Origin: Caproiciproducens galactitolivorans
GTDB taxonomy: Bacteria; Bacillota; Clostridia; Oscillospirales; Acutalibacteraceae
Length of the DNA stretch: 64,000 bases
Reading direction: 5' to 3'
Assembly (NCBI RefSeq): GCF_004768785.1
Contig: NZ_SRMQ01000001.1
Coordinates: forward strand, 186,001 to 250,000
In this document: in pieces, positions 13,404 through 23,097 of the stretch
Layout: each line of letters begins with the position of its first letter
Numbering within the stretch: the first letter of the stretch is position 1
Notes under the pieces: model-generated
The model's database searches: none
What the model saw: the letters and a program-made list of their open reading frames with translations, nothing else
Told to the model about the DNA's origin: nothing
Translations under genes and position numbers: made by a program

Positions 13404-13901
13404 ATGGGAAAGAAAACAATTGAAATGCAAATTGCGGACTATGTAATGAAATATCAGGATAGCCATTACCGGTTGGCTTATAGTATAGTAAAAAATTCAT
13501 ACGATGCACAGGATGTTGTTCAGGAGTCTATAACCAAGGCCTTTTCCTCAAAAAAATCACTAAAGGAACCGGATTACATAAAAACATGGTTCTACCGAAT
13601 TGAAGTGAATACTGCTTTGGACTTTCTGAGGAAACGAAACAAAACGGTTCCGTCCGATGAAGAGATGCTTACCGGTCAGGATTCAGGGGAATATGATGAG
13701 TACCAGAATTTTGACTTACAAAAAGCGTTGGATGAGTTACCCGTCAACTACCGGAGCGTTGTGATTTTGCGGTATTTTGAAGATTTGAAAATCGAAGAGG
13801 TTGCCGAAGTGCTGAACGAAAATATAAATACCGTCAAAACCAGATTGTATAAGGCGCTCCAAAAACTGCGCATAACGATGAGTGATGTGAAGGAGGATTA
13901 A
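13404..13901 (+). CDS. sigV: ECF sigma factor, SigV type
   Basis: Extracytoplasmic-function sigma factor of 165 residues. Region 2 (YDAQDVVQESITKAFSS, KTWFYRIEVNTALDFLRKR) and region 4 (ALDELPVNYRSVVILRYFEDLKIEEVAEVLNENINTVKTRLYKA) are complete. The gene after it encodes an RsiV-like anti-sigma factor, the partner of SigV, which in Bacillus, enterococci and C. difficile responds to lysozyme. An ECF promoter stands upstream, consistent with autoregulation. The gene name rests on the partner and motifs, not on an alignment. Confidence 0.85.
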   Translation: MGKKTIEMQIADYVMKYQDSHYRLAYSIVKNSYDAQDVVQESITKAFSSKKSLKEPDYIKTWFYRIEVNTALDFLRKRNKTVPSDEEMLTGQDSGEYDEYQNFDLQKALDELPVNYRSVVILRYFEDLKIEEVAEVLNENINTVKTRLYKALQKLRITMSDVKED

Positions 13902-13903
13902 CG

Positions 13904-14803
13904 ATGCGTGATCAAAAACTGGATCAACTGAAAAAAGAATATATGGATACGCCGATTCCCCAGGGACTGGATGCTTTAGTGCGTAAGACATTAAGGGAAA
14001 ATGGCGTGTATTCCATCCCCAATAAGAAGGTTTTCCGAAAACTTGGCGCGATTGCCGCGTCGATCGCGATTGTTTTCGGCGTGTTTGTAGCGGAAATCAA
14101 TTCAAGCCCCGCTTTTGCAAAGTCTATGGAGGAGGTTCCGGTGGTCGGAAACCTGGTGAAGGTGCTGACGTTCCGGGAGTATACGGTCAAAGATAAAGAT
14201 TATGAAGCGGAAATCAAAGTGCCCCAGATTCAGGGACTGAAGGACAAAAAACTGGAGAACAGTATCAACGAAAAATACCTTCAGGAGAGTAAAAAGCTGT
14301 ATGAGAAATTTATGGCGGAAATGCAGGAGATGAAAAAGGCGGGTGCCGGTCATAAAGGAGTGTACAGCAGCTACGAAGTGAAGACGGATAACGATACTAT
14401 CCTGTCGGTAGGTCGTTCGGTTCTGGAGGTTCAGGCGGATTCCTACGAGAGAGTGCAATACGATACCATTGATAAGAAAAAGCAGGTTTTACTAACCCTT
14501 CCAAGCCTTTTTAAAGACGACCAATATATTCAGGTCATCAGCGACAACATTAAAAAGCAGATGAGAGAGCAAATGAAGAAAGACCAAAATGTCGTGTACT
14601 GGCTGGACGATAAGGAAATCGACCCAAGTGAACTGTTTAAGCAGATTAAGAAAGACCAGAGTTTTTATATTAATAAAGATGGAAAGCTTGTCATCGCGTT
14701 TAATCAATTTGATGTAGCGCCCGGATATATGGGGGCGCCTGAGTTTACAATTCCGACGGACGTTTTGTCCAATCTATTAGTAGGAAACGAATATATCCAT
14801 TAA
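13904..14803 (+). CDS. rsiV: RsiV-like anti-sigma factor
   Basis: Single-pass membrane anti-sigma factor of 299 residues. A cytoplasmic sigma-binding segment (1-~45) precedes one transmembrane helix (~46-62, LGAIAASIAIVFGVFVA), then an extracellular part with the EVPVVGNLVKVLTFREY motif of the DUF4179-like region and a C-terminal DUF3298/RsiV domain (~170-299). In known RsiV proteins the outer domain binds lysozyme and is then cleaved by signal peptidase, freeing SigV. It starts 2 bases after sigV. Confidence 0.87.
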   Translation: MRDQKLDQLKKEYMDTPIPQGLDALVRKTLRENGVYSIPNKKVFRKLGAIAASIAIVFGVFVAEINSSPAFAKSMEEVPVVGNLVKVLTFREYTVKDKDYEAEIKVPQIQGLKDKKLENSINEKYLQESKKLYEKFMAEMQEMKKAGAGHKGVYSSYEVKTDNDTILSVGRSVLEVQADSYERVQYDTIDKKKQVLLTLPSLFKDDQYIQVISDNIKKQMREQMKKDQNVVYWLDDKEIDPSELFKQIKKDQSFYINKDGKLVIAFNQFDVAPGYMGAPEFTIPTDVLSNLLVGNEYIH

Positions 14804-14822
14804 GCTTTTCTTGATGGAAAGG

Positions 14823-14862
14823 AAAGCCGCTGTCAGCACAATTGGTGAGACAGCGGCTTTCT
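14823..14862 (+). terminator. Terminator after rsiV
   Basis: AAAGCCGCTGTC (14823-14834) pairs perfectly with GACAGCGGCTTT (14849-14860). The T-run is short (TTTC), so termination may be partial; the minus-strand fucI gene ends 23 bases further, and the stem could serve both directions. Confidence 0.7.
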
Positions 14863-14884
14863 GTATTAATTAGGAGTGGAGCAA

Positions 14885-16645
14885 TCATTTATAAAGCGGG
14901 CCGTAAGTGGCGCACGCTCTGTAATCCGCGTCTTCCAGGTCCTTTGTTCCGAATGCGGACCAGGAATGGGGGCGGTAAATATCTTCGTCGGGAACATTAT
15001 GCAGGGAAACGGGGATTCGCAGCATACTAGCAAGGGTGATTAAATCCTTTCCGATATGCCCATAGGCGAAAGCGCCGTGGTTGGCTCCCCAGTTCGCCAT
15101 TACGGAATAAACATCCCGAAAGGCGCCCTTCCCAGTCAACCTGGGAACAAACCAGGTTGTTGGCCATGTCGGGTCGGTGCGGATGTCGAGCTTGTTGTGA
15201 ATCTCGTCCGGAAGGACAACAGTATAGCCTTCGGCAAGCTGAAGCACCGGGCCAAGGCCGTCGATAATATTCACACGAATTAAGGTGATGGGCATTTCCG
15301 CTTGTGTTTTGAAGTGCGAAGAGAATCCGCCGCCCCGGAAGTAACCGAGGTTTGCCGGGCACCAGTCTGTCGCTTCTGTCATGGCCCGGATATCCTCATC
15401 GGTAATATCCCACCATTTTTTCATAACGCCCTTGCCCTGCTCGTTTTTGCAGGCACCGGTACCGTCGAGCGCGGCTGCTCCGGAATTAATTAAATGCATG
15501 AATCCATTTGCAGCCATGCCGGTCGGATTTTTGTCCGTTACGCGTTTTACCGCTTCAGGACTCCAATAGGTTCTGACATCCGCAAACACGCAGGCGGTTC
15601 CGGTTAGCAGCTTGCCGAATAGCATAGCAGTACCGTTCAGCCCGTCATTTTCCGTTGCCAGCGTAATCGGCTGGCGTTTACCGTTCCAGTCAAAGCTTGA
15701 ATTGAGGATAGCTTCCGTAAAGTCGCCGTTCGGAAGCCAGTCCGTCCACATCCGTTGCCCTTGGAAGCCGCCGAGGATGGCATTGCGGCCAAGGGCTTCC
15801 TCGTGTTTTCCGATCTCGTTGAGCTTTTCGTTGCCGAGCATGATATCGCGGCAGACTAACGTCATCTTTACAACAAATTCCCACTCTTTTTCCTTCTGCT
15901 CTCTGGTACTGGGATGGGCGTTGTTGTCCACGCCCTCCTTGCAGTTTGCTTTTGTCCAGGCAAGCGCTTTTTCATATTCTTTATGATCGTAAATGCCGAG
16001 ATGGATTCTTCTCAGGATTTCCGTCATATCCACCCATTCCGCGCGGATACCAAGGTATTTCTGGAAAAACTCCGCGTCGCAGTAAGACCCGGCGATTCCC
16101 ATGGCTACCGCACCCAGCCCGACATAAGCTTTATTGCGCATCTGCCCGACGGTAACGGCGCAGCGAGCAAAACGAAGGATTTTTTCGGCAACGTCGCCGG
16201 GGATCGACCGGTCGTCCATATCCTGTACATCCCGGCCGTAAATGGAGAAGGCCGGAAGTCCGCGCTGCGCGTGAGCCGCCATGGCCGCGGCCAGATACAC
16301 CGCGCCGGGCCGCTCTGTCCCGTTGAAACCCCATACGGCTTTGATTGTGAGCGGGTCTAAATCCATCGTTTCGCTTCCGTAGCACCAGCAGGGCGTTACG
16401 CTCAGGGTTGCGCACACGTTCTGCCCGGAGAAATACTCGGCGCACCGGGCGGCTTCCGCGCCCCCGCCGATGGTGCAGGGGGAGACGACGCATTGCACTG
16501 GGGTGCCGTCCGCGTAGGTTATGTTTTCTTCAATTAAAGCCTTTGCGGCGTTTGCCATGCCCATGGTCTGGCCTTCCAGACCTTCACGGATTCCGCCCCA
16601 GCGACCGTCAATAACAGGCCGGATTCCAATTTTTGGATAATTCAT
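14885..16645 (-). CDS. fucI: L-fucose isomerase
   Basis: Converts L-fucose to L-fuculose, the first step of fucose catabolism in the cytoplasm. The 586 residues match the usual ~590 of FucI. The N-terminus ([19 protein letters not shown]), the [14 protein letters not shown] segment, [13 protein letters not shown], the Mn-site loop [16 protein letters not shown] and the C-terminal WANHGAF-like [15 protein letters not shown] are all visible. AGGAGG precedes the ATG. It is the last gene of a minus-strand operon fucA-kinase-fucI. I see no fucU mutarotase or dedicated fucose permease in the window. Confidence 0.95.
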   Translation of the reverse strand: MNYPKIGIRPVIDGRWGGIREGLEGQTMGMANAAKALIEENITYADGTPVQCVVSPCTIGGGAEAARCAEYFSGQNVCATLSVTPCWCYGSETMDLDPLTIKAVWGFNGTERPGAVYLAAAMAAHAQRGLPAFSIYGRDVQDMDDRSIPGDVAEKILRFARCAVTVGQMRNKAYVGLGAVAMGIAGSYCDAEFFQKYLGIRAEWVDMTEILRRIHLGIYDHKEYEKALAWTKANCKEGVDNNAHPSTREQKEKEWEFVVKMTLVCRDIMLGNEKLNEIGKHEEALGRNAILGGFQGQRMWTDWLPNGDFTEAILNSSFDWNGKRQPITLATENDGLNGTAMLFGKLLTGTACVFADVRTYWSPEAVKRVTDKNPTGMAANGFMHLINSGAAALDGTGACKNEQGKGVMKKWWDITDEDIRAMTEATDWCPANLGYFRGGGFSSHFKTQAEMPITLIRVNIIDGLGPVLQLAEGYTVVLPDEIHNKLDIRTDPTWPTTWFVPRLTGKGAFRDVYSVMANWGANHGAFAYGHIGKDLITLASMLRIPVSLHNVPDEDIYRPHSWSAFGTKDLEDADYRACATYGPLYK

Positions 16646-16705
16646 ATTGCTTTTCCTCCTAAATCTTTTATTTGCTTTCCTTTTCTTCCGATCGAAGTTT
16701 TCTGA

Positions 16706-18181
16706 TTATTCCGATTCAAGCAATTGCCTGAATTTTTTAAAGTTCTGTTTCCATAAGTTGTGGTTTTCAGGAAGATATGTGTATGGTTCAAACGAGTTCC
16801 GGACAATCCTTCTTGCATGGGAAAGGTTGGGTATGCGGCCCAGGGCGATCAGTTGAACCGCCGCGTTCCCCAAAGCGGTTGCCTCCGCAGGGCCTGCGAT
16901 CACTTTCCGGTTGGCGGCGCTGGCGGTCATTTGGCAAAGGAACCGGTCTTTCGTACCGCCGCCCGCCATGTAGATGCAGGGATACTCTTTGCCCGTGCAT
17001 TCCTGTATCTTCTCCAAGGTATACTGATATTTCATAGCGATGCTTTCGTAAATACAGCGGACGATTTCCCCGTCGGTACGGGGGACATACTGCCCTGTCC
17101 TTTTGCAGAAATCCCGGATTCTGCCGGGAATATCGCCCGGCGGCACAAAGGTCGGCGCATCCGGGTCAATCAGGCAGGCAAACGGCTGGCTCGCTTTCGC
17201 CATTTGTTCCATGTCGGTGTAGGAATATGTTTTGCCCGAACAAATAAATTGGCGGCGGGTTTCCTGAATCAGCCATAACCCGGTGATATTTTTTAGGAAA
17301 GTGGTTGTTCCCCCATAGCCGGACTCATTTGTCAGGTTGAAAAGACGCGATTTTTCATTAATAATGGGAGCCTGCAATTCGGTTCCGAACAGGGACCACG
17401 TGCCGCAGGAAATAAAAATAAAGTCCGCTGTTTCGGCGGGAATGGCGGCAACGGCGCTCGCGGTGTCGTGGGAAGCCACGGAAATTACGGTTTTCGGTTC
17501 CGTTTCCAGTTCGCGGCTGAGTTCCTCTGTGAAAGTTCCCACGACTGTACCGGATTTCACGATAGGGGGAAATAAAGAAGTTCGGAGTCCCAACTGTTCA
17601 ATCAACGACGGATTCCATTGTTTATGGACGGGGTCCATGAGCTGCGTGGTGGAAGCAATGGAACATTCAGTGTGTTTTTTGCCTGTTAGCAGGAAATTGA
17701 ACAAATCCGGCATCAGAAGTACCGTTTCCGCACTTTGCAGAAGCTCCGGCCTGTTTTGAGCAATGGAACAGAGCTGAAATACGGTATTGATCTCCATCAA
17801 TTGGTTTCCTGTGAGCTGATACAAACGCTCTGCGCTGATCTTTTTGCAGACGGCGTCCAGCATCCCCGTTGTGCGCCGGTCGCGGTAGTGTACCGGATTT
17901 TCCAAAAGGGTATTTTCTTTGGAAAGCAGGCCGAAATCCACACCCCAGGTGTCGATTCCGACGCTGTCGAATCCGCCCGCATGATTTGCCAGAACGATTC
18001 CCCGTTTGATTTCGTGAAAAAGCCGCAGAACGTCCCAGTAAAGTGTGCCGTGAACCATAACGGGCTCATTGTCAAAACGGTGGACTTCTTCCAGCTTGAT
18101 TTTTTCTCCGTCAAAATGCGCCAGCATGGCTCTTCCGCTGGAAGCGCCGAAATCAAAGGCCAGTACTCTTTTTTCTCCCAT
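16706..18181 (-). CDS. FGGY-family sugar kinase, rhamnulokinase-like; probable L-fuculokinase
   Basis: Phosphorylates a ketose, here presumably L-fuculose to L-fuculose 1-phosphate. The ~491-residue protein has the RhaB-like N-terminus (VLAFDFGASSGRAM), the GIDTWGVDFGLL motif, the ISCGTWSLFGTE segment and the FGGY ATP-site signature near MAGGGTKDRFLCQMTA. By similarity it looks like RhaB rather than FucK, but it lies between fucA and fucI, so fuculose is the likelier substrate. I chose ATG 18181 because the AGGAGG site is 7 bases upstream; GTG at 18187 is too close to it. Confidence 0.85.
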   Translation of the reverse strand: MGEKRVLAFDFGASSGRAMLAHFDGEKIKLEEVHRFDNEPVMVHGTLYWDVLRLFHEIKRGIVLANHAGGFDSVGIDTWGVDFGLLSKENTLLENPVHYRDRRTTGMLDAVCKKISAERLYQLTGNQLMEINTVFQLCSIAQNRPELLQSAETVLLMPDLFNFLLTGKKHTECSIASTTQLMDPVHKQWNPSLIEQLGLRTSLFPPIVKSGTVVGTFTEELSRELETEPKTVISVASHDTASAVAAIPAETADFIFISCGTWSLFGTELQAPIINEKSRLFNLTNESGYGGTTTFLKNITGLWLIQETRRQFICSGKTYSYTDMEQMAKASQPFACLIDPDAPTFVPPGDIPGRIRDFCKRTGQYVPRTDGEIVRCIYESIAMKYQYTLEKIQECTGKEYPCIYMAGGGTKDRFLCQMTASAANRKVIAGPAEATALGNAAVQLIALGRIPNLSHARRIVRNSFEPYTYLPENHNLWKQNFKKFRQLLESE

Positions 18182-18211
18182 ATACACGCCTCCTTCTGCG
18201 CTATTTATGCC

Positions 18212-18895
18212 TTAGCGGTTGTATTTTTTATAACCGGGATGTTTTCCGGTTACATGGTAATAGGACGTTCTTAAATCCAGAAGTTTCTTTATATTATCCT
18301 GCGAAATTTCTTTCGCGCCCCCCAACAGGTGCGCGGTAAGGCTGATTTTTGCAAACAGCTCCAGCGTTTCCATCCGGTAGTAAGCCGTAATCAGGTCAGT
18401 CCCGATAGAGAGTGCGCCATGGTTTTCAAGCAGCATAACGTCGTGTTCCTTCAGATACGGCGTAATGGCTTCCGGTACTTCCATGGTGGAAGGTGTGCCG
18501 TAGGGAGTAAGGGGAATGGAACCGATCGCAATGACGGTTTCAATCATAGAATACTCGTCCAGGCTTTTGCCGGCGACGGCATATCCGGTCGCTGTCGGCG
18601 GATGCGCATGAAGCACCGCGCCAACGTCGTCCCTCTCTTCATAGCAGCGCAAGTGCATTTTGATTTCGGAGGAGGGGCGGTATCCCTCCTCTCCCTCTAA
18701 AACTTCCCCTTTGGCGTTGATTTTGACGATCTTTTCCGGCGTAATAAAACTTTTGCTGATGCCGGTGGGTGTGGCAAGAAAATTGCCGTCTTCCAGTTTT
18801 ACCGTAACATTTCCGTCGTTTGCCGCTACCCAGCCCAACTGCCACATTCTGTGGCATATATCGCAAATCTGTTCTTTTATTTGCTGAATTTCCAT
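18212..18895 (-). CDS. fucA: L-fuculose-1-phosphate aldolase (class II)
   Basis: Zn-dependent aldolase that splits L-fuculose 1-phosphate into dihydroxyacetone phosphate and L-lactaldehyde. The 227-residue sequence shows the phosphate-binding ANDGNVTVK, TPTGISKS and RPSSEIKMHL, the catalytic Glu within SSE, and the zinc ligands in HAHPP and the ENHGAL loop. GGGGGAG stands before the ATG. It is the first gene of the minus-strand fuc operon, divergent from a DeoR-type regulator. Confidence 0.92.
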   Translation of the reverse strand: MEIQQIKEQICDICHRMWQLGWVAANDGNVTVKLEDGNFLATPTGISKSFITPEKIVKINAKGEVLEGEEGYRPSSEIKMHLRCYEERDDVGAVLHAHPPTATGYAVAGKSLDEYSMIETVIAIGSIPLTPYGTPSTMEVPEAITPYLKEHDVMLLENHGALSIGTDLITAYYRMETLELFAKISLTAHLLGGAKEISQDNIKKLLDLRTSYYHVTGKHPGYKKYNR

Positions 18896-18943
18896 AAAAG
18901 CTCCCCCTCATCGATATTTTTAAAAATTCTTGTATTACTTCAA

Positions 18944-18972
18944 ATTATAAATATACTGAAACAAAATGTAAA
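18944..18972 (-). promoter_or_regulatory. Sigma-A type promoter of the fuc operon
   Basis: On the minus strand TTTACA (18972-18967) and a perfect TATAAT (18949-18944) are 17 bases apart, about 49 bases before the fucA start. The candidate operator ACTGAAACA (18955-18963) lies between the two elements, where a bound repressor would block RNA polymerase. Confidence 0.7.
18955..18963. promoter_or_regulatory. Candidate DeoR-type operator, left copy
   Basis: ACTGAAACA, matched by its exact reverse complement TGTTTCAGT at 19038-19046. It sits inside the spacer of the fuc operon promoter. The match extends more loosely into the following AAAATG (CAAAATG appears before the other copy but in the same orientation). 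Confidence 0.55.
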
Positions 18973-18987
18973 CAATTTGAAATATTG

Positions 18988-19017
18988 TTGCAAATATTGA
19001 GCGAATTCAGCTATAAT
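18988..19017 (+). promoter_or_regulatory. Sigma-A type promoter of the DeoR regulator gene
   Basis: TTGCAA (18988-18993) and a perfect TATAAT (19012-19017) are 18 bases apart, giving a start site near 19024 and a ~45-base leader. The operator copy at 19038-19046 lies just downstream of the start site. Confidence 0.65.
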
Positions 19018-19037
19018 TATTTCATAATTATTCAAAA

Positions 19038-19046
19038 TGTTTCAGT
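19038..19046. promoter_or_regulatory. Candidate DeoR-type operator, right copy
   Basis: TGTTTCAGT, the reverse complement of the copy at 18955-18963, 74 bases away. Two inverted copies, one in each divergent transcription unit, suit repression of both promoters by the DeoR protein, possibly with DNA looping. Confidence 0.55.
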
Positions 19047-19068
19047 GAGTGGTAAAGGAGTTTTGGAT

Positions 19069-19827
19069 ATGTTTGCGGAAGACCGATATGATAAAATCAT
19101 GGCGATTTTGAAGGCCAAAAAGCATGTTTCGTTAGAATATCTGTGCGAACAGCTCTATTGCAGCCGGGCGACCATACGGCGCGACTTAATCGGATTAGAA
19201 AGCATGGGGCTGGTTATCCGAAAGCGTGGCGGTGCGGTGCTTGCCACGGGTGGAAACTGGGAATATCCCTATACATTCCGCAATATGGAAAAGAAAGATG
19301 AAAAAACATATATCTGCACATTGGCGGAGAATTTTTTAGCAGACGGTCTTTCCCTTTTTTTAGATTCCAGTACGACGGTAATGAATATCTGTCCCATCTT
19401 AAAAAAATATAACAATATATCTGTAGCGACAAACGGAATCGCAACCGCCCTTAGCTTAATTCAGAATGATTGCGCGGATACTTATATGGCGGGCGGCCAT
19501 GTAAAATACGGCTCAACCTCCATTGTGGGGGAACAGGCAAGTCATTTTTTTACCGAATTTAAAGCGGATTTAGCGATTATATCCTGCCGGGGGATAGACC
19601 CGCAGGGTGTGTGTGAAGCGAATCAGCAGCAGGTTATGGTAAAAAAGCAGATGATGAAAAACGCGGCGTCTACCATTTTGCTTTGCGACAGCAGCAAATT
19701 TAATCAATCTTACTTTTTTCGGCTAAGCGGTTTTCAAGGCATCGACGCAATCCTGACGGAGAAAAAGCCGCCGGCGGAAATTGCAAAGGCGGCGGCAGAG
19801 GCATCATGCGATATTTTGTTTGAATAA
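19069..19827 (+). CDS. DeoR family transcriptional regulator
   Basis: Sugar-phosphate-responsive repressor of 252 residues. The N-terminal winged helix (EDRYDKIMAILKAKKHVSLEYLCEQLYCSRATIRRDLIGLESMGLVIRKRGGAV split over residues 3-57) is followed by the DeoR sensor domain with LDSSTTVMNI and a CDSSKFNQ segment. It is transcribed divergently from fucA and probably represses the fuc operon, with fuculose 1-phosphate a likely signal by analogy to FucR. ATG 19069 is chosen because AAAGGAG is 8 bases upstream; an earlier in-frame start at 18985 would precede the promoter. Confidence 0.92.
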   Translation: MFAEDRYDKIMAILKAKKHVSLEYLCEQLYCSRATIRRDLIGLESMGLVIRKRGGAVLATGGNWEYPYTFRNMEKKDEKTYICTLAENFLADGLSLFLDSSTTVMNICPILKKYNNISVATNGIATALSLIQNDCADTYMAGGHVKYGSTSIVGEQASHFFTEFKADLAIISCRGIDPQGVCEANQQQVMVKKQMMKNAASTILLCDSSKFNQSYFFRLSGFQGIDAILTEKKPPAEIAKAAAEASCDILFE

Positions 19828-19841
19828 AATGTCACAACAGT

Positions 19842-19873
19842 AATGCCGTACATGCGTAATGGCTGGCATTTTT
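19842..19873. terminator. Weak hairpin between convergent deoR and response regulator genes
   Basis: AATGCC (19842-19847) pairs with GGCATT (19865-19870), followed by TTTAC. The stem is only 6 bp with a long loop, so this is a weak candidate for ending the deoR message. Confidence 0.35.
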
Positions 19874-19874
19874 A

Positions 19875-21380
19875 CTACATTTCTTCACTATTGCTGTAAT
19901 CGCGGGGAGAGCATCCATAAAATTTTTTAAATTTTTTACTGAAATAAAATACATCGGAATAGCCGACCATTTCCGCAACCTGAATGATTTTATAATCCCT
20001 TGTGGTCAAAAGTTCCATGGCTTTTCCCATTCGCAGAGCCGTTATCGACTGTACAATGGACTGGCCGGTGACTTTTTTATAGACGCTTCCCACATAAGCA
20101 GAGTTAAGACCGAAAAATTCAGAAATTTTCGATACGGAAAGTTCGGGATCCGTACAATTCTTTGTGATATAATCCCTTATTTTTTTGACCAAAACGGCAT
20201 CCGAAGGTATCGTGACGATATGCTCCATACATTGCACGCCGTAGGATACGATAACTTCCGCGAGTGCCTGTAAAGAATAGCCTTCATCAATCAGTTCCCA
20301 GGCAAACGCATTCAAATTTTTTGCGGGCAGGAATACTTGATGGGAGTTTACGCTGTAAATAATGAGGATTTCCGTCACAATCAGGCTGAGCTGATGAGGA
20401 TTCCCTGTTTTCTGAATATCGTCAAACAAATGATCTAGCAATTTTTCCAGATTATCTTTATCTTTTGCATTCAAATAAAGTACGATATTTTCCCGCAGAG
20501 ATAAAAAGGCTTTTTTATCAATTTTATAAATCTCGCTGTTTTTCTGGCGAACCAGTTTTTTTCCGTCGTAAAAATACCGTTTCACAAGGTCATCTAATAC
20601 CATCTGATACTGGGTTGCCCAAACAGACTGAATCGGAAAAGCTTCCCCAAGGGATAGAAAGAGATACCCTGTAAATTCATCTAGAAAATCATTGCAGAGA
20701 GCAAAAATTTCCTCGGAATTGCGTTCTTCTTCTAAATAAAACTGAAGGATTGCTATATGTTCGCTTTCCTGAAAATACTCAAAAGCAATGTTTTGGCTGC
20801 TAATCTTTTTACTGAACTGTTCAATGCAGGACTTCATTCCTTCATAGCAGTAAATACCCAGAAAACAACAGAAGCGGAAAGATGAAAAATCAGGATATGC
20901 CTGAAACAGTTCGCAAACGTCGATTCCTCCGGTCGCCACTTTATAAATAAAAGAGCGTCTGAGATACTGGTTGTATTTTCGAATGCCTTCCTGGCTTTTC
21001 AGCGATGACAGGATATTATTCCTGCAGGAAATCAGGGCGCTGTCCAGGCTTGCTTTGTCGATGGGCTTTAATAAATAATTTACCGCCTGGCACTTAATCG
21101 CCTTTTGGGCATACTCGAAGTCGTTGTATCCTGAAAGAAAAATTACTTTGGTGTTGATACCGTGTTCATATATATATTCCAGGACTTCCATACCGGATTT
21201 TATCGGCATTTTAATATCCAGCAGCAGGATGTCCACAAGGTGCCTCGTTACAAAATCGATTACCTCCTGCCCGTTTTCCGCTTCGCCGACACAGCGCAGT
21301 TCCAGCTTGTCCCAGTCGATAATACGCTTCAGACGCTGACGGATAAAAAATTCGTCGTCCGCTATTAAAACATTCAGCAT
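19875..21380 (-). CDS. Response regulator with AraC-type DNA-binding domain (YesN-like)
   Basis: A 501-residue two-component response regulator. The receiver domain (1-~120) has the acidic pair DD, phospho-acceptor D55 in LLLDIKMP and the switch Lys in YLLKPID. A long middle region of unknown fold precedes a C-terminal AraC/XylS double helix-turn-helix (about 400-501, ending VAEMVGYSDVFYFSKKFKKFYGCSPRDY). It follows the YesM-like kinase gene by 6 bases. Such pairs usually switch on a neighbouring sugar ABC importer, here the one starting at 23323. Confidence 0.92.
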   Translation of the reverse strand: MLNVLIADDEFFIRQRLKRIIDWDKLELRCVGEAENGQEVIDFVTRHLVDILLLDIKMPIKSGMEVLEYIYEHGINTKVIFLSGYNDFEYAQKAIKCQAVNYLLKPIDKASLDSALISCRNNILSSLKSQEGIRKYNQYLRRSFIYKVATGGIDVCELFQAYPDFSSFRFCCFLGIYCYEGMKSCIEQFSKKISSQNIAFEYFQESEHIAILQFYLEEERNSEEIFALCNDFLDEFTGYLFLSLGEAFPIQSVWATQYQMVLDDLVKRYFYDGKKLVRQKNSEIYKIDKKAFLSLRENIVLYLNAKDKDNLEKLLDHLFDDIQKTGNPHQLSLIVTEILIIYSVNSHQVFLPAKNLNAFAWELIDEGYSLQALAEVIVSYGVQCMEHIVTIPSDAVLVKKIRDYITKNCTDPELSVSKISEFFGLNSAYVGSVYKKVTGQSIVQSITALRMGKAMELLTTRDYKIIQVAEMVGYSDVFYFSKKFKKFYGCSPRDYSNSEEM

Positions 21381-21386
21381 GATCGT

Positions 21387-23097
21387 TTACACCTCCTTTG
21401 CGATTTCCAGCGTAATTGTGCAGCCGTTATCGGCGTTTTGCTCAATTTTCAGGCCATATTGGTCGCCGTAATACAGTTTGATTCGCTGATCTACATTTTT
21501 CAAACCAAAATGGCTGTTTTGTTCTTCCCAGATTTCCTCAATCCTTTTTTGGGAAATTCCAACGCCGTTGTCACGGACAGTAAAGCGAATGCCGTTTTCC
21601 GATTCTGTGATATCAATATTGATCATACCGGTGTAATAGATTTGCGCAATCCCATGGTAAATGCTGTTTTCTACAATCGGCTGCAAAAGAAGCTTCAGGC
21701 AGGGGTATGCTTTTAAATAATCCGGACACGAGATGGTGAATTCAAACTTGTTAAAGTACCGGATGCGCATGATATTCAGATAGGCGGTTGTAATGGAGAT
21801 CTCATCCTTAATGGTTACGTAAAAACTTCCCTTGCTCAAGGTTTCACGATAAAATTTGGAAAGATTCATCACCACTTCAATTAGTGTTTCATTTTCATTG
21901 ATTTCAGCCAGAGAACAGATATTATCAAGCGTGTTATATAAAAAATGAGGATTAACCTGTTCCTGCAATAAATCGAGAGAAAGCTTCTGTTTCATTTTCT
22001 GCTCTTTCAGAAGATTGTCTTTCAGCTTTGCCTGAGCGGCCAGCATATCGTTGAACCGGTTAAACAGAAAGTTGATTTCATTCTGGCCGGTGTGATTGGG
22101 GACGGGCTCCCACCTGCCCTGAATGACCTTTTGGATATGCTTGATAAGTTGGTTGATGGGTGACGTAATCGTCTGTGTTATTTTATGTGACAGAATGGTG
22201 CAGATTACAACTCCGCAGGCGGCAATGAAAACAGAAAGGAAAATAAGGAAGTAAATCGGCTGCAAAAAAAATATTGCTGCTGACCTGGGTAATGATATAC
22301 CAATTCAACTTTTCAAAATACTTATAAAATACAATATTATTGTTTATAAAGTAAAACCCGGATTTGTTTTTAAAAAGCGCGTTGTCCAAATTTGGATAAA
22401 CGGAATACAAGGGGTACAGGCCGTCCGTGCTTTGGATGGAACCGGTTGAATCAACAATACAGGTGTTGTTCTCGTTTTCCGTATTCTCATAAATACTGGA
22501 AATGGCCGTTTCCGGTATAGATATTTCAACATACCCTAACATTTTTCCTGTGCTGTAGCTGTAAAATCTTTGCAAAAGCATTAAGACTGGTATTTTTTGA
22601 TTTCGGTCATAAATGGATATCTTCTTCGCAGTAAGCCAAATGCGGTCGGACGAAATTTCAATGCCGCTTAGGCTGTCTTCGTTGGTGGGAACTTCGGTGG
22701 AAGCGATTAGCTGTTTTGAATCGCTGTATATGTTGACACTATAGATAAAAGAAGTAGATTGAATAATTGTATTTAACTCGTCCTTTAGCCGCATTTGATC
22801 CATTTCGCTGAATTTTTGTCTTTTTGTATTGAATTTGTTTGTCGTGTCCTGAACCGCCGCGTTTACAATAATGCTTTTCGAGTAATTATCAACGGAAGTC
22901 AAGAAAAAATCCAACTGGCTGTTGATGTGCTCCAGATTTTGAATAGAGGATTTCGTTTCCAGATCCATCACATTTGTAAAAATAATACTGCAGGTAGCGA
23001 TGGAAATTAATAAAATAATGGCCGATGAAATGGCAAACATGCTCCCGAAAATCTGTTTGTTCAACGGCATACCTTCCATTTTTGCAGGGATTCTCAT
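21387..23097 (-). pseudogene. YesM-like sensor histidine kinase interrupted by a frameshift in a T8 run
   Basis: Membrane sensor kinase of the YesN-like regulator, in two overlapping frames. The N-terminal part (23097 to 22183, start ATG 23097 with AAGGAGAG upstream) has a first TM helix and an extracellular sensor domain up to FEKLNWYIITQVSSNIF. The C-terminal part (frame of 22265 to 21387) continues with the second TM helix, HAMP (TSPINQLIKHIQKVIQG), the His box LQEQVNPHFLYNTLDNI and the HATPase domain with DNGVGIS. The frames meet at eight T residues (plus-strand A 22264-22271); removing one T joins them into a ~567-residue kinase of normal size. It may be a mutation, a sequencing error or slippage. 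Confidence 0.85.
22264..22271. other. A8/T8 homopolymer at the kinase frameshift
   Basis: Eight A residues on the plus strand (T on the coding strand). The upstream reading frame runs on for about 28 codons of unrelated sequence after this run, while the other frame carries the conserved kinase domains. The run is long enough for polymerase slippage. Confidence 0.8.

Noticed and set aside
15612-16493. Open frames on both strands within fucI
   Set aside because: The fucI frame carries all conserved motifs; the others are shadows without starts or domains.
18985-19068. N-terminal extension of the DeoR regulator
   Set aside because: This stretch contains the gene's own promoter and operator, and the strong ribosome site is at 19054-19060.
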